In this document: positions 1 through 12,900 of the stretch, piece after piece
Position numbering within the stretch: position 1 is the stretch's first letter
Layout of the letters: every line of letters starts with the position of its first letter
NCBI GenBank assembly: GCA_024036415.1
Contig: JAMWET010004114.1
Coordinates: forward strand, 1 to 64,000
Source: Prochilodus magdalenae
Taxonomy: Eukaryota > Chordata > Actinopteri > Characiformes > Prochilodontidae
DNA length: 64,000 nucleotides
Reading direction: 5' to 3'
Notes under the pieces: generated by a model
Told to the model about the DNA's origin: nothing
The model's database searches: none
The model's input: only the letters and a program-made list of their open reading frames with translations
Position numbers and translations under genes: made by a program

Positions 1-228
1 CTGTGATTTAACACAGGATGAGGTCTACCAGTGGTAAGCATGCATCACTGACTGACCCCTATGAGGTGCAGGGCAAGGCTTAGGGCAACAGGCCATATTC
101 CATAAACTGGAGACAAGAAAGAGATGATAGTATGAGCAATTTGCTCATTCATCAACTTTCATTCGACTACATTCATCAGAAATAAGCTCAAGTGGAGAAA
201 GCATACCAGGGCCCAGTAAATAAGGCTG

Positions 229-478
229 ATATCATCACTGTCCAAAGAAAAACGTGTTTCCATTTTTGTTGATTTGTACATTTATGCTTCATTTGAACAC
301 AGCAGCTGCTGTTTACACTGTGTGGAAATTTCATAATGAATGGACTGACAGAAATGGCCCAAAATCACTTGGTAAAAACTCTGGTTCCATTGACTTACAT
401 TTAAATTAAAGCAGGTTTTTGCCCTCTCCTGTAAAGTTACCATTTCAGAGATACTGGTTTTCCTTGGGACAGTGATAT
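229..478. mobile_element. MITE copy 1 of the CACTGTCC-ended family
   Basis: Short non-autonomous DNA-transposon-like repeat. The left end reads ATATCATCACTGTCC and the right end reads GGGACAGTGATAT, an inverted pair. The interior (CAGCAGCTGCTGTTTACAC, then GAATGGACTGACAGAAATGG) recurs at 33.9, 36.8, 48.7 and 53.8 kb. It carries no coding capacity; the reading frames in it are incidental. The superfamily is not assigned. Confidence 0.75.
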
Positions 479-1959
479 TTCTGTAATCATACAGAAATAT
501 ATAGTGGGGCCACAATAGGCACAATAATATATTTTTTTTCTTTTATATGAGGTTTGCAAGATGATTTGGGTCTTTAGTTAGCTCTACCAACCACCTAATT
601 TAACAGTTTGGCACATTTCCACCAAAAATAAACAGGTTAGGAACCCAAAAAGTTTGTTTGCAGCTGGAACAACAGCATAGTTGGCTCCTTAAAACGAACC
701 GTGACAACATCTGTAGGCATATCAGTTGTTATGGCTGACTTGAAGTGTGTAATAGTAGAGCTTTTGGTTCCTGAATTGCCACAGTCTCACCATTTATCTT
801 CCACTCTTAGCCCATCACTGTTGTGCTCAACTGGGAAAACCAAAGTGCTCCCACACAGGAGATGTAGGCGTGGATGCTTTTCATTTCAGATACCTTGGCT
901 GAAATTGATTACAGTGAGGTTTTTATGCTATAATGGATATAACAGCACAAAATGTTTTAATGTTACATTTTAACACAATCAATAAAATTATTTAAACGTG
1001 AACACGGAAAAGCACCACAGAGCACTAGAACTACGAACTAGAAAACAGTGGCTCCCTAGAAATCAGTTTTCCCACTTGTGTACAACAATAAGGAGCAAAA
1101 TGTTGAATAAATGGTGACATTGTGGCAACACTGCCCAAGCAGAGGATCAAAAAAACATGCCATTGTCAACTATGTGAAGACCCAAATGTGTCAGAGGACT
1201 TATTTGACTCTTTAGTTCCACCTTAAATGGAGTAGCATTGCAAATTATTAGGCAATACTAATAACTTGATCCATAGAGATGTTCAACACTACCTGGCTGT
1301 AGAGAGTCTTGGATTCTGCAGTTTGTTGATAGTAATAGAGACACATTAGAAAAGCCCCTCTCATGCTCATTCCAGCCAGAAGGCAAGAGACCACACTTCA
1401 TATAGAAACTCGGGAGCTTGTTCAATATACAGTAGTCTATGTTTGTGTTTACTTGTATATGGATATTGCACCATTTATGTTTATTTCTTTTTACTCACCA
1501 TTAAAATGCATTGTTGTGTTTCTGGTACAAGACACTAATATATGCCCTGCCTATACCAACAGTATTTGGGTGACTGCCAAGATCATCAGTATTTATGTAA
1601 CTTGTATAAAGAAGAGTAACTGGGCAGTATCTTTCAGTAACTGTGAAAAATATTTGTGTGCAATCCTCTTATCTTATCTAATCTACAAATTTATTCTGGA
1701 TTCTGTACTGAACAAAATATGCAATATCATAATACAAAAACAATACTATCTATCACATCATGAAATTTGCATTTGATTAAAGCACTAGAAATGTCCCGGA
1801 ATGAGGCTCCAGCACTGTCGGACAGTGTTTATCTCGGGCGTGTGTTTAAATGTAACACTATGAGGAGAGTCTTATTTCACTGCAAGGAAAGGCATAATAA
1901 TGCACCTTTGTTATCCAGAGTGCTTTTTTTTTGAAAGGATGATTGTCTCAGTCTCTCTT
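479..1959. other. Unassigned sequence, no gene seen
   Basis: AT-rich sequence without a recognisable gene, RNA or well-bounded repeat. A 137-codon open frame at 1363-1776 has a biased hydrophobic AT-codon composition, no recognisable domain and no splice context, so it is treated as chance. The motif TTCCACCTTAAATGG near 1215 recurs at several places in the window and may be a fragment of a dispersed repeat. Confidence 0.6.
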
Positions 1960-1992
<33 letters not shown>

Positions 1993-2022
1993 ACACACAC
2001 ACACAGACACAGACACAGACAG

Positions 2023-2068
<46 letters not shown>

Positions 2069-2549
2069 ACAGAAACACATAGACACAGACACACACAGAC
2101 ACATAGACACACGCACACACACAAACACAGACACACACACACGTACACACACACCGAGACACACACAAACACAGACACACACACACGTACACTCACACAC
2201 ACAGAGACACACACACAGAGAAACAGACACACACACACGCACACACACACCGAGACACACACAGATGCACACACACACACAGAGAAACAGACACACAGAG
2301 AAACAGACACACACACACGCAAACACACACCGAGACACACACACATGCACGCGCGCGCACACACACACACATATACACACACACACCGAGACACACACAT
2401 ACACACACAGAGACACATACACACATACACACACCGAGACACACACATATACACACAGAGACACACACACATACACACACACAGACACACACACACACAG
2501 ACACACAGACACAGACACACACTCAAACACACAGAGACACACACAAACA
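1960..2549. repeat. Imperfect (CA)n microsatellite, about 590 bp
   Basis: Almost pure alternating CA on the plus strand, broken by CAGA, CACG, CATA and CGCG variants. Internal segments with CACGTACAC and CACCGAGACAC recur, so the tract grew partly by duplicating larger blocks. Every frame is open on both strands because the repeat lacks stop codons, giving Cys/Val and His/Thr pseudo-proteins that are not genes. Alternating purine-pyrimidine sequence of this length can adopt Z-DNA (general knowledge). Confidence 0.95.
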
Positions 2550-3264
2550 ATTATTGCACAATTATACACACAAATTGCAATTAATGTCCAGATTATTCCT
2601 GTGTAAGGACTGGTGGCCACTCTTTTCTTTTACAGTGGGAATAAACTCAGCCAAACAGAGAGCTTTGTGTTTGCTTCCGTTTCTCCTCCGCTATCTAAAG
2701 GATTTGAGTGGGGTAAAAAAAAAAGAGCGTTCCCAAATGCAAAGCCTTTTCCAAACGTCTTTGTGTTTTCTTTCCCTTTCTTAGAGTCGTCTCTGGAAAG
2801 AGTAAGGGCCTCTCTCCATTAGCATTTGAAAATAGCTGCATCTCTTGAGTGCTCATCACATGAGAGAGGAAAATTGCATCTTTCTAAACTCTAAAGATTT
2901 CTGTACATTTCCCTTTATCGTCCAGGACTCTTTTCCTCGTGAATTTCAAACAGGCAGGGGTCTAGTGTGGACGCTAGTGTTTGCATTTCTGGCCGATCTG
3001 TCATCCATGAAGGTTGTGGCCCTACAGGGGCAGCAAATAGGGGCATAATGAAGTGGGCCTGTGGGCAGCCTAATGTTTGAACTCAACAGGTGAAATCGAA
3101 GAGGTTTAAAGTGATGGTTGGGCCATAAATCAATTTCACATCATTTGCCTCCCACCTTAAATCCAGTCAGACGTTTTGGGTTTACATTTTTCTCACTTTA
3201 GCAATGAGGCAGATATGCTAAGTGATGGAAGTGTATAGCCCTCAAATACAGTCATTATTGAAAA
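2550..3264. other. Unassigned sequence, no gene seen
   Basis: Non-repetitive AT-rich sequence between the CA tract and the Tc1-like relic. Only short frames are present, none with a recognisable protein. Confidence 0.55.
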
Positions 3265-4514
3265 AGTAGTGGCACCCAGAAGGAATCAACCGACAGGAAT
3301 GAAACTTGGTGGGTAGATTTAACATCATAAGACATGTATAAGATTCAAGTACTCAGCTGGGCATGTGACGTAAGCAAGGACAGGCCTTATCACTGTACCT
3401 GGCTAACTATAAAGTCGTCCTGTTGTGCAAGCTTTCCATTCTAAATCATGCTGTTGTGTTGGTAGCATCCTTTGCAAGTGAGGCATGTCTCAGAGAAGAG
3501 TTTGAAAGCAATTCGAGCAATTGGGAGAGTTGGAGAGGTGCCGTCTGACATGCACACAGTGACCCAACAGCCATAATCATCGACATTTAGCAAGCAGTGG
3601 TGTCCTCCATGAGACATCCTGTTAGTGCCAGCACCATTTGCAATGCTGGACTACATTAACAATGTGTCAGTGTTGCCAAAGACTGTCATGGAGTGACTTG
3701 GAATGGCAGCCGGTCATCTTCAGTGACGAGTCCTGCTTTTGTCTTGGTGGTGAAGACCAAAAAATCCATGTTTGGCGACACCATCGCGGTCAGCACAGAG
3801 ATAACCTGTTTGTTAACATGTGTCACACGTCCAGAAGACCTCGTGTCACTCCACATCCACCTATACAACAAAATCTCCGAGAACTGTGTGAGAATATTTA
3901 AGCTAGATGGGATGGATTATCACAGGACACCATTAGGAACCTCAACAACTCCATGCAGAGACGTCTGGCATGTTGCAGGACGCCATATGAGAGACACTAC
4001 TTCTGTATGTGTAGCTCAATTAATTTTACCCACATCAGTCTAAATTCATCATCATTTACTGTTTCTGGTAAAGCGGGACTCATCGCTAAGCTGGAGTGAC
4101 ACCAGGCCTTCTGGACATGTGATACATAACAAGAAACCATTCATCTTGGCACTGACCATGATGCCTCCACACACAGATTTATTGGCCATCTTCACCAAGA
4201 CAAAAGCAGAACTCATCGAGGAAGCTGACCTGCAGTCATTCTGAGTCACTCCTTGGCAGTCTGGCAGGACACTATTGCAGTCTTTGCTGATGTTGACGTG
4301 GTGTTAAGGACAGTCGTCGGAACCATCTGTGTGCATGTAGTCCTGCTTTGTGCAGCCGTCTGCCAATGGTGCTGCTCTAACAGGATAAAGGTCCACAATT
4401 GTGGCTGTTGCCTCAGTCAGGTACAGTGATCAGGCCAAGTGTAAAACGTCAAACCTACCCAAACAAGTCCATTCCTGTCAGTCGATTCTATCTGGGTGCA
4501 GCTATTTGTACAAG
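3265..4514. mobile_element. Tc1-like transposon relic, palindromic (two copies facing each other)
   Basis: The left half (about 3265-4050, plus strand) has decayed transposase sequence. Translation near 3690-3790 gives VIFSDESCFCLGG, which resembles the catalytic-Asp region of Tc1/mariner transposases. The right half (about 4060-4514) is the same region in reverse complement: its minus strand gives a matching stretch around 4060-4250. Both outer ends carry the same terminal motif, GGCACCCAGAAGGAATC at the left and TCTGGGTGCAGCTATTTGT at the right. Stops and frameshifts interrupt both halves, so it is dead. Copies of the family also lie at 14.1, 48.3, 51.5 and 62.3 kb. Confidence 0.75.
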
Positions 4515-4985
4515 GGTACATTTATTTAATAAAGAGCAGGATCTGAAGGTAGATAGAGACCTAGCAGGCTCCTAATCATTAAGCCTCGTCAGCAAATTAG
4601 TGAGAGTTCAGGTTGGAATCCTGGGCAGGTTGTGAGGACACATGAAAGTGCTCCAAAAGTAATTGGCAGATCCACTCCTTAAATCAGCTACATCATAAGG
4701 TGATTTTCAGAGAGCTATTTTACAACCAAGGAAAAGACGCAGCCTAAGGGTCTGACGTGTGGCCCTGGGGTGTATTCGGTCATTTGCCTTTAGTTGAGTG
4801 GAGCAGGTTGATTATGATGAAGAGTGAGTCAGTGTCTTTCAGCACTGCTTCAGCTCCCTCATTAGTACAACCGTGTTTTCATCCAGCATGAGCTTCACAG
4901 TGTGACAAGCGCTTAGGCCTAGACAGAAGGGGAGATTTAAAGAGGGCCAAGATCAAAGAAGCCACTCATCAATTCAAAGAGAAGG
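4515..4985. other. Unassigned sequence, no gene seen
   Basis: Mixed-composition sequence between the Tc1-like relic and the A/C-rich block. No gene or clear repeat was recognised. Confidence 0.5.
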
Positions 4986-5717
4986 ACAAGCATTATTGTT
5001 ATATAGTCACTGGTTATGAGCAACACATGAAACCAAAAATAACCAATACAAAAATAAAGCAAAACAAATCTCATCTATCCAAACAAAACAGAACACAAAC
5101 AACCACGCAAAACTAAACCCAATCAGGCCAACCTAATCTGAAGCAGAACACACCATACTGAAAGAAACGAAACCAAACAACAACAAAATAAACATGATCA
5201 AAACATCCCAAAACGTAAGACAAGTTTAAACAAATCAGCCCAAACTAATCCATATTACACAAACCAACCCAAAGGACATCAAACCAAAATAAATGTAGTC
5301 AAACCTAAATGAACAATTTAAAATTGAACAAACGGAACGAAAATAAATCATAATAAAATTAATACATTTAATAAATTAAACCAAAAGAATGAAATCAAAT
5401 TAAACTGAAACAAACTAAACCAAACTGAATTAAACCTAATCAATCAAAACTAAGCAACATAAATCAAACCAAAACAATTTAAATAAACTGAATCAAACTG
5501 AACCAAACCAAACCAAATTAGGCATAAATAAAAATAAGAAAAGAAATCAAACTAATCCAAACCAATTTAAACCAAACAAAACAACCCGAAACAAATTAAA
5601 CTGAACCAAACCAAACCCAGTGAAAATAACTAAAACAACCCCTATCAAATTTAAACAAACGAAACCAAATAAAAGTGTACTAAACCCAATATAACCGAAT
5701 TAAGCAAAAATAAATCA
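4986..5717. repeat. Degenerate A/C-rich left flank of the 25-bp array
   Basis: Irregular sequence built from words like AAACCAAAC, AAATCAAAC and CTGAACC, the same words that make up the 25-bp unit to the right but without fixed spacing. It looks like an old, diverged edge of the array or the simple sequence from which the array arose. G is rare on the plus strand. Confidence 0.75.
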
Positions 5718-8700
5718 AACAGAAACACACTGAACCAAATCAAACAGAAACACACTGAACCAAATCAAACCGAAACACACTGAACCAAATCAAACAGAAA
5801 CACACTGAACCAAATCAAACCGAAACACACCGAACCAAATCAAACAGAAACACACTGAACCAAATCAAACAGAAACACACTGAACCAAATCAAACCGAAA
5901 CACACTGAACCAAATCAAACAGAAACACACTGAACCAAATCAAACCGAAACACACTGAACCAAATCAAACAGAAACACACTGAACCAAATCAAACAGAAA
6001 CACACTGAACCAAATCAAACAGAAACACACTGAACCAAATCAAACAGAAACACACTGAACCAAATCAAACAGAAACACACTGAACCCAATCAAACAGTAA
6101 CACACTGAACCAAATCAAACAGAAACACACTGAACCCAATCAAACAGTAACACACTGAACCAAATCAAACAGAAACACACTGAACCAAATCAAACAGTAA
6201 CACACTGAACCAAATCAAACAGTAACACACTGAACCAAATCAAACAGAAACACACTGAACCAAATCAAACAGTAACACACACAAATGAACAGTAACATCA
6301 AACCAAATCAAACCGAAACACACTGAACCAAATCAAACAGAAACACACTGAACCAAATCAAACAGAAACACACTGAACCAAATCAAACAGAAACACACTG
6401 AACCAAATCAAACAGAAACACACTGAACCAAATCAAACCGAAACACACTGAACCAAATCAAACAGAAACACACTGAACCAAATCAAACCGAAACACACTG
6501 AACCAAATCAAACAGAAACACACTGAACCAAATCAAACAGAAACACACTGAACCAAATCAAACAGAAACACACTGAACCAAATCAAACAGAAACACACTG
6601 AACCAAATCAAACAGAAACACACTGAACCCAATCAAACAGAAACACACTGAACCCAATCAAACAGTAACACACTGAACCCAATCAAACAGAAACACACTG
6701 AACCCAATCAAACAGAAACACACTGAACCAAATCAAACAGAAACACACTGAACCCAATCAAACAGAAACACACTGAACCAAATCAAACAGAAACACACTG
6801 AACCAAATCAAACAGAAACACACTGAACCCAAACCAGAAAAACAAATCAAATAAAAAAAACAAATCAAACATCAAAATCACTGAACCAAATCAAACAGTA
6901 AACACACTGAACATAATCAAACAGTAACACACTGAACCCAATCAAACAGAAACACACTGAACCAAATCAAACCGAAACACACTGAACCAAATCAAACAGA
7001 AACACACTGAACCAATCAATCAGAAACACAACTGAAACCAAATCAAACTGAACACACTGAACCAAATCAAACAGAAACACACTGAACCAAATCAAACAGT
7101 AACACACTGAACCAAATCAAACCGAAACACACTGAACCAAATCAAACAGAAACACACTGAACCAAATCAAACAGTAACACACTGAACCAAATCAAACCGA
7201 AACACACTGAACCAAATCAAACAGAAACACACTGAACCAAATCAAACAGTAACACACTGAACCAAATCAAACCGAAACACACTGAACCAAATCAAACAGA
7301 AACACACTGAACCAAATCAAACAGTAACACACTGAACCAAATCAAACCGAAACACACTGAACCAAATCAAACCGAAACACACTGAACCAAATCAAACAGA
7401 AACACACTGAACCAAATCAAACATAAACACACTGAACCAAATCAAACCGAAACACACTGAACCAAATCAAACCGAAACACACTGAACCAAATCAAACCGA
7501 AACACACTGAACCAAATCAAACAGAAACACACTGAACCAAATCAAACAGAAACACACTGAACCAAATCAAACAGAAACACACTGAACCAAATCAAACAGA
7601 AACACACTGAACCAAATCAAACAGAAACACACTGAACCAAATCAAACAGAAACACACTGAACCAAATCAAACAGAAACACACCGAACCAAATCAAACAGA
7701 AACACACTGAACCAAATCAAACCGAAACACACTGAACCAAATCAAACAGAAACACACTGAACCAAATCAAACAGAAACACACTGAACCAAATCAAACAGA
7801 AACACACTGAACCAAATCAAACAGTAACACACTGAACCAAATCAAACAGTAACACACTGAACCAAATCAAACAGAAACACACTGAACCCAATCAAACAGA
7901 AACACACTGAACCAAATCAAACAGAAACACACTGAACCCAATCAAACAGAAACACACTGAACCCAATCAAACAGAAACACACTGAACCAAATCAAACAGA
8001 AACACACTGAACCCAATCAAACCAAAACACACTGAACCAAATCAAACAGTAACACACTGAACCCAATCAAACAGAAACACACTGAACCCAATCAAACCAA
8101 AACACACTGAACCAAATCAAACAGAAACACACTGAGTCAAATCAAACAGAAACACACTGAGTCAAATCAAACATAAACACACTGAACCAAATCAAACAGA
8201 AACACACTGAACCAAATCAAACAGAAACACACTGAACCAAATCAAACAGTAACACACTGAACCAAATCAAACAGAAACACACTGAACCAAATCAAACAGA
8301 AACACACTGAACCAAATCAAACAGTAACACACTGAACCAAATCAAACAGAAACACACTGAACCAAATCAAACCAAAACACACTGAACCAAATCAAACAGT
8401 AACACACTGAACCAAATCAAACAGAAACACACTGAACCCAATCAAACAGAAACACACTGAACCAAATCAAACAGAAACACACTGAACCAAATCAAACAGA
8501 AACACACTGAACCAAATCAAACAGAAACACACTGAACCAAATCAAACAGAAACACACTGAACCAAATCAAACAGAAACACACTGAACCAAATCAAACAGA
8601 AACACACTGAACCAAATCAAACAGAAACACACTGAACCAAATCAAACAGAAACACACTGAACCAAATCAAACAGAAACACACTGAACCAAATCAAACAGA

Positions 8701-9438
8701 AACACACTGAACCAAATCAAACCAAAACACACTGAAACCAAATCAAACAGAAAACACACTGAACCAAATCAACCAAATCAAACAGAAACACACTGAACCC
8801 AATCAAACAGTAACACACTGAACCCAATCAAACAGAAACACACTGAACCCAATCAAACCAAAACACACTGAACCAAATCAAACAGAAACACACTGATCCA
8901 AATCAAACAGAAACACACTGAACCCAATCAAACAGAAACACACTGAACCAAATCAAACAGAAACACACTGAACCAAATCAAACAGAAACACACTGAACCA
9001 AATCAAACAGAAACACACTGAACCAAATCAAACAGAAACACACTGAACCAAATCAAACAGTAACACACTGAACCAAATCAAACAGAAACACACTGAACCA
9101 AATCAAACAGAAACACACTGAACCAAATCAAACAGAAACACACTGAACCAAATCAAACAGAAACACACTGAACCAAATCAAACAGAAACACACTGAACCA
9201 AATCAAACAGAAACACACTGAACCAAATCAAACAGAAACACACTGAACCCAATCAAACTGAAACACACTGAACCAAATCAAACAGAAACACACTGAACCA
9301 AATCAAACAGTAACACACTGAACCAAATCAAACAGAAACACACTGAACCCAATCAAACTGAAACACACTGAACCAAATCAAACAGAAACACACTGAACCA
9401 AATCAAACCGAAACACACTGAACCAAATCAAACCAAAC
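5718..9438. repeat. Minisatellite, 25-bp unit, about 148 copies (3.7 kb)
   Basis: Tandem unit CAAATCAAACAGAAACACAC followed by TGAAC. Copies are highly alike. The main variants are CAGAAA, CCGAAA, CAGTAA and CATAAA at one site and CAAATC versus CCAATC at another. The order of variants is not random: a 75-bp three-unit pattern repeats four times at about 7071-7370. Several short stretches (6275-6300, 6832-6905, 7017-7050, 8736-8775) have indels or collapsed units. No coding role is seen. Confidence 0.97.
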
Positions 9439-10050
9439 CAAATGAAGCCTAAAGATAACAAACCAACAGAATGAAATCCAACATAACCAAAGCAGTCCAA
9501 ATCAAACTAAACTGAAACTAACCTAAACCAAATCAAACCAAACCACACTTAAACCAACCGATCCAAAACAAATAAAACTAATAAAATTAAGCATGAAAAA
9601 AATCAAATTAAACCAAATCAAAACAATCCAAACAAAATCAAACTAAAATCTAAGCAGAGATATCAAACCAATCAGACTGACTTTAAACCAAACCAAAATA
9701 ATCAAAATCAAACTAATCTAAACATAATCAATCCAAACTAAGCCAAACGAAAGCAGACCAAACAATCCAAATCAACCTGAAACAAAGTGAATTAAAACTA
9801 ATAAAGCTGAACCAAACCAAATAAAGCATAAAGAATTCAAACTAAACTGAAGAAAACCCAACTAAACCAAATTAAATTGATCCCAATCAACCCAATCCAT
9901 ATATATCAAAATGAAATCAAACTAACCTGAACTAAACCATATCAAACCAACAACAACCAAATGGAGTCAAACCAAATTTCCCTTTAAAAAAATCAAAGCA
10001 AACAAAGCATAACTAAATCGAACCAACCTGAACTACACCATATCAAACCA
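9439..10050. repeat. Degenerate A/C-rich right flank of the 25-bp array
   Basis: Mirror of the left flank: irregular AAACC/AAATC/CTGAAC words, G-poor on the plus strand, no fixed period. A segment at about 9760-9831 is nearly duplicated at 11244-11307 in the neighbouring AT-rich block. Confidence 0.75.
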
Positions 10051-10920
10051 TGTTGAGGACGTGTTCACACTTGGTGTTAATATCTCGAGTAATTTGCTCA
10101 TTAGTGGCCACTAAAATGTATATATGTGTCTCACATGTGCCTCAAGTGGCCACTTATGACTGGGTTTTGAATAAGGAAGGGCTACCATACACAATTCCCC
10201 CGTCTGTGAAATAGACCACGGACAAAGCTGACTTCCCTGCACACTCTGTCTAGACTGATTGTCATAAGACAGACCAGACATCCGAGGGAACAAAAGCAGC
10301 CCTAAGTTTCTTTACTTAGTGCTGTAATGTTTTCTATTCGAATGTTCAGGGCTGTAGAATGAATACATGGCTTCCAAGAGAAAGGCATGCTGTGGACCGG
10401 TTCATCTAAAAACCTTGATGAGCTTCGATCGTGGCCTCCTTCCCGTTCAATACATCATTTTACATAATGCTGCAACAGCAAACGCAGGGCATCCCTTCAG
10501 TTTCCAAGATCACGTTACTCTCAATTACTCACATCAATTCACGGTGCCGTCGTACGGGTTTGCATCCACAATGAGTTAAAAATATTTAATATAAAGAACA
10601 CGGCCTTCCAAACGCTCTGCCAGGAAAACGCTGATGGGGAAAAAAGACGTTGGCACCTGGCAAGGATGAGGCCCGGTTTGCTCCAAGCCTTTCTCACTCC
10701 GGCAGCTCCGCATGTGGTCTGGCACAGGAGGAGGACACGATGCTGGCATTTGCCGGTTCTAAAAGAGTACTACCCTGGCACCTCTTTACGTTGACTCCTA
10801 CCATACTCCGAGAAAAACAACAGAAGAAGAAAAACACTGGGGCGTTCACACTCATTCAGACAGCAAGGACAGAAACACATCTCCTACAATCTTAAACTCT
10901 ACACAGTTTTAGGCTCTTAC
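10051..10920. other. Unique sequence between two repeat blocks
   Basis: Less repetitive, more GC-balanced sequence. Short open frames occur at 10367-10579 and 10650-10895, but neither shows a domain, splice context or codon pattern that would support a gene. 10610-10750 is locally GC-rich and could be regulatory, but nothing in it proves that. Confidence 0.5.
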
Positions 10921-12530
10921 TGGGTTCTTAGCTTGGAAGTACGGTTCTAGGGATAAATCTTTAAGTGGTAGAACCTTTTCATGCTTTGAACATCAACTGG
11001 TTGAGGGAAGAAAACTACTGACCATTACCTATAATTAGTCATTTGGTAACTACTATAGATTATCTTGAGATTATTGTAATATAATACTAATATATACAAC
11101 AAATTATAGTAAAGAGTAAATTTAGAATGAATTAATAACTTATATCGATTATTTGTTAATTGCTATAGATTTCAATCATTCAATAATCCATTATTCATTC
11201 AATATTCAATCATTTCCATGCACAATTTGGCAACTACTGCAAAAAACAATCCAAATCAACCTGAAACAAAGTGAATTAAAACAAACAAAGCTGAACCAAA
11301 CCAAATAATGCCCATAAATTATTCAGTAATTATAGACTGAATTATTGAATAACTTTTTGAATAACTTATTGAATAACTAATATTGCAATATTTCCCAGAA
11401 ATTAATATTAATTACTAAGTAATTATGAATTTTTCAGCAACTATGATGATTTCATACCTGTTGTGTACTGTTAATTATGTAATAGGGAAGAATTAATCAG
11501 ATTCAGAATTTTTCACTAACTACTGTGGATTATTCAGTGATAACTATAGATGATTTATAGTTACTATATATAAATTTACTACTATAACTATTCTACTACA
11601 TATGTTTCAAAAACTACTATGATTATTTAGAAATTTCTATAAATGATTCAGTTATTACAGTTTGGTCAATATTAGTCAGTGCTTTCTGTGGATTATATAG
11701 TCATTATTATTGAATATTCAGTAAATTAATATGAATTAATCAGCAACTACAACATAATACTATAGATTATTCAGTAACTACTATAAATGACTAAAAAACT
11801 ACTGTAGATTTTCTATTAATGACTATTAAATAATTTACCACCTATTAATACTTATTAACTGTCATGCAAACCATATATACAGCATAATATATTTTTTAAG
11901 TTAATTATTGACATTATTATTCAGAATTATTAAGTAACCGCTATGGGTTATTCAGTAAGTAGTATAGATCTTTTAATAATTACTATGTACCATTTAGTAA
12001 CTACTATTATTACTATAAACATTTCAGAAATGTCAATAAATTATTTAATTATTACAGATTGGTGAGTTTTTCTATTACTGATTATTAAGTAAATAATATG
12101 AACTGCTAAATAAGTACTATGGATTATAAATTAACAACTGTGTTGTTTTTAGCAACAATTACTGCTTATTAACTGTTAAGCAATAAATATATACTGTTTA
12201 ATAATACAGGAAAAAAATAATTAATGTAATTTAATTAAATACATACTATAGATTACTCAACAATGCATGATTCAGTAACCACTGTGATTTCAGAGACTAT
12301 TCAGTAATAGCTAAATTTTGCTGTAATAATTATAGATTAGTCAGTAATTAATAAGAATTTTTTGTAACTACTACAAAGCATCCAGTAATTACGATGGATT
12401 ATTTGGTAATAACTGTAAATTATTGTTATGAAGTGTTTTGGACTACTGAACAACATCAATTCTTTACATAAATACGTTTATAATTCAGTTATATTTAATT
12501 ATTAAAGAGGGCTATAATAGATTAGCATAC
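10921..12530. repeat. Degenerate AT-rich array of a 21-bp-like unit
   Basis: Diverged repeats of GATTATTCAGTAACTACTAT and relatives such as AATTACTAAGTAACTAC. These are the same words that form the clean 42-bp array at 15.4-16.6 kb. Spacing has decayed and insertions interrupt it, including an A/C-rich piece at 11244-11307 like the block to the left. No genes seen. Confidence 0.7.
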
Positions 12531-12639
12531 TTTCATTTTCCCAAAACACAATTTTTTCCTCATACTGTACATCTGTATTCACCTTCTGTGTGGAACACCC
12601 TCCACCCTCCAATAAGCCCCATGTGCTCATATTGGTTAT

Positions 12640-12900
12640 CTCGCCATTCAGTTCTGACTGGTGTAGAACAGGCATCACCCAGACCGGGATTTGAAACCTC
12701 AGATGTGTGGTGGGTGGCTTACTTGGTGGGTAGCGGTGTATCGGCCCCTACATGACCTTCAGTAGCTGCTGTGTGTTGTACCAGGGCGTGCCAAGCCTGC
12801 TAGTAGGTGGGCAATAAGGACTGTGTTACGAGATGATGTCACCTTGTATCAATAGAAAGAGAGAGTTTCTCCCTCTGGTGTGTAGTTAAGGCTTTACAAA
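12640..12900. repeat. Decayed SINE-like fragment
   Basis: Contains CACCCAGACCGGGATTTGAA, resembling in reverse the CTGGGTGACTATGCTGTG and tRNA-box region of the better SINE at 53.2 kb. Boundaries are uncertain and it is strongly diverged. Confidence 0.4.

Noticed and set aside
1363..1776. 137-codon ORF as a small membrane protein
   Set aside because: Hydrophobicity follows from AT-rich codons; no homology recognised, no splice or conserved start context.
1877..2620. Cys/Val-rich and His/Thr-rich frames of 200-247 codons
   Set aside because: Translations of the CA microsatellite, open in several frames on both strands.
5718..9438. CRISPR-like look of a long regular repeat
   Set aside because: Units are directly adjacent with no unique spacers, the genome is eukaryotic and no cas-like genes are present.
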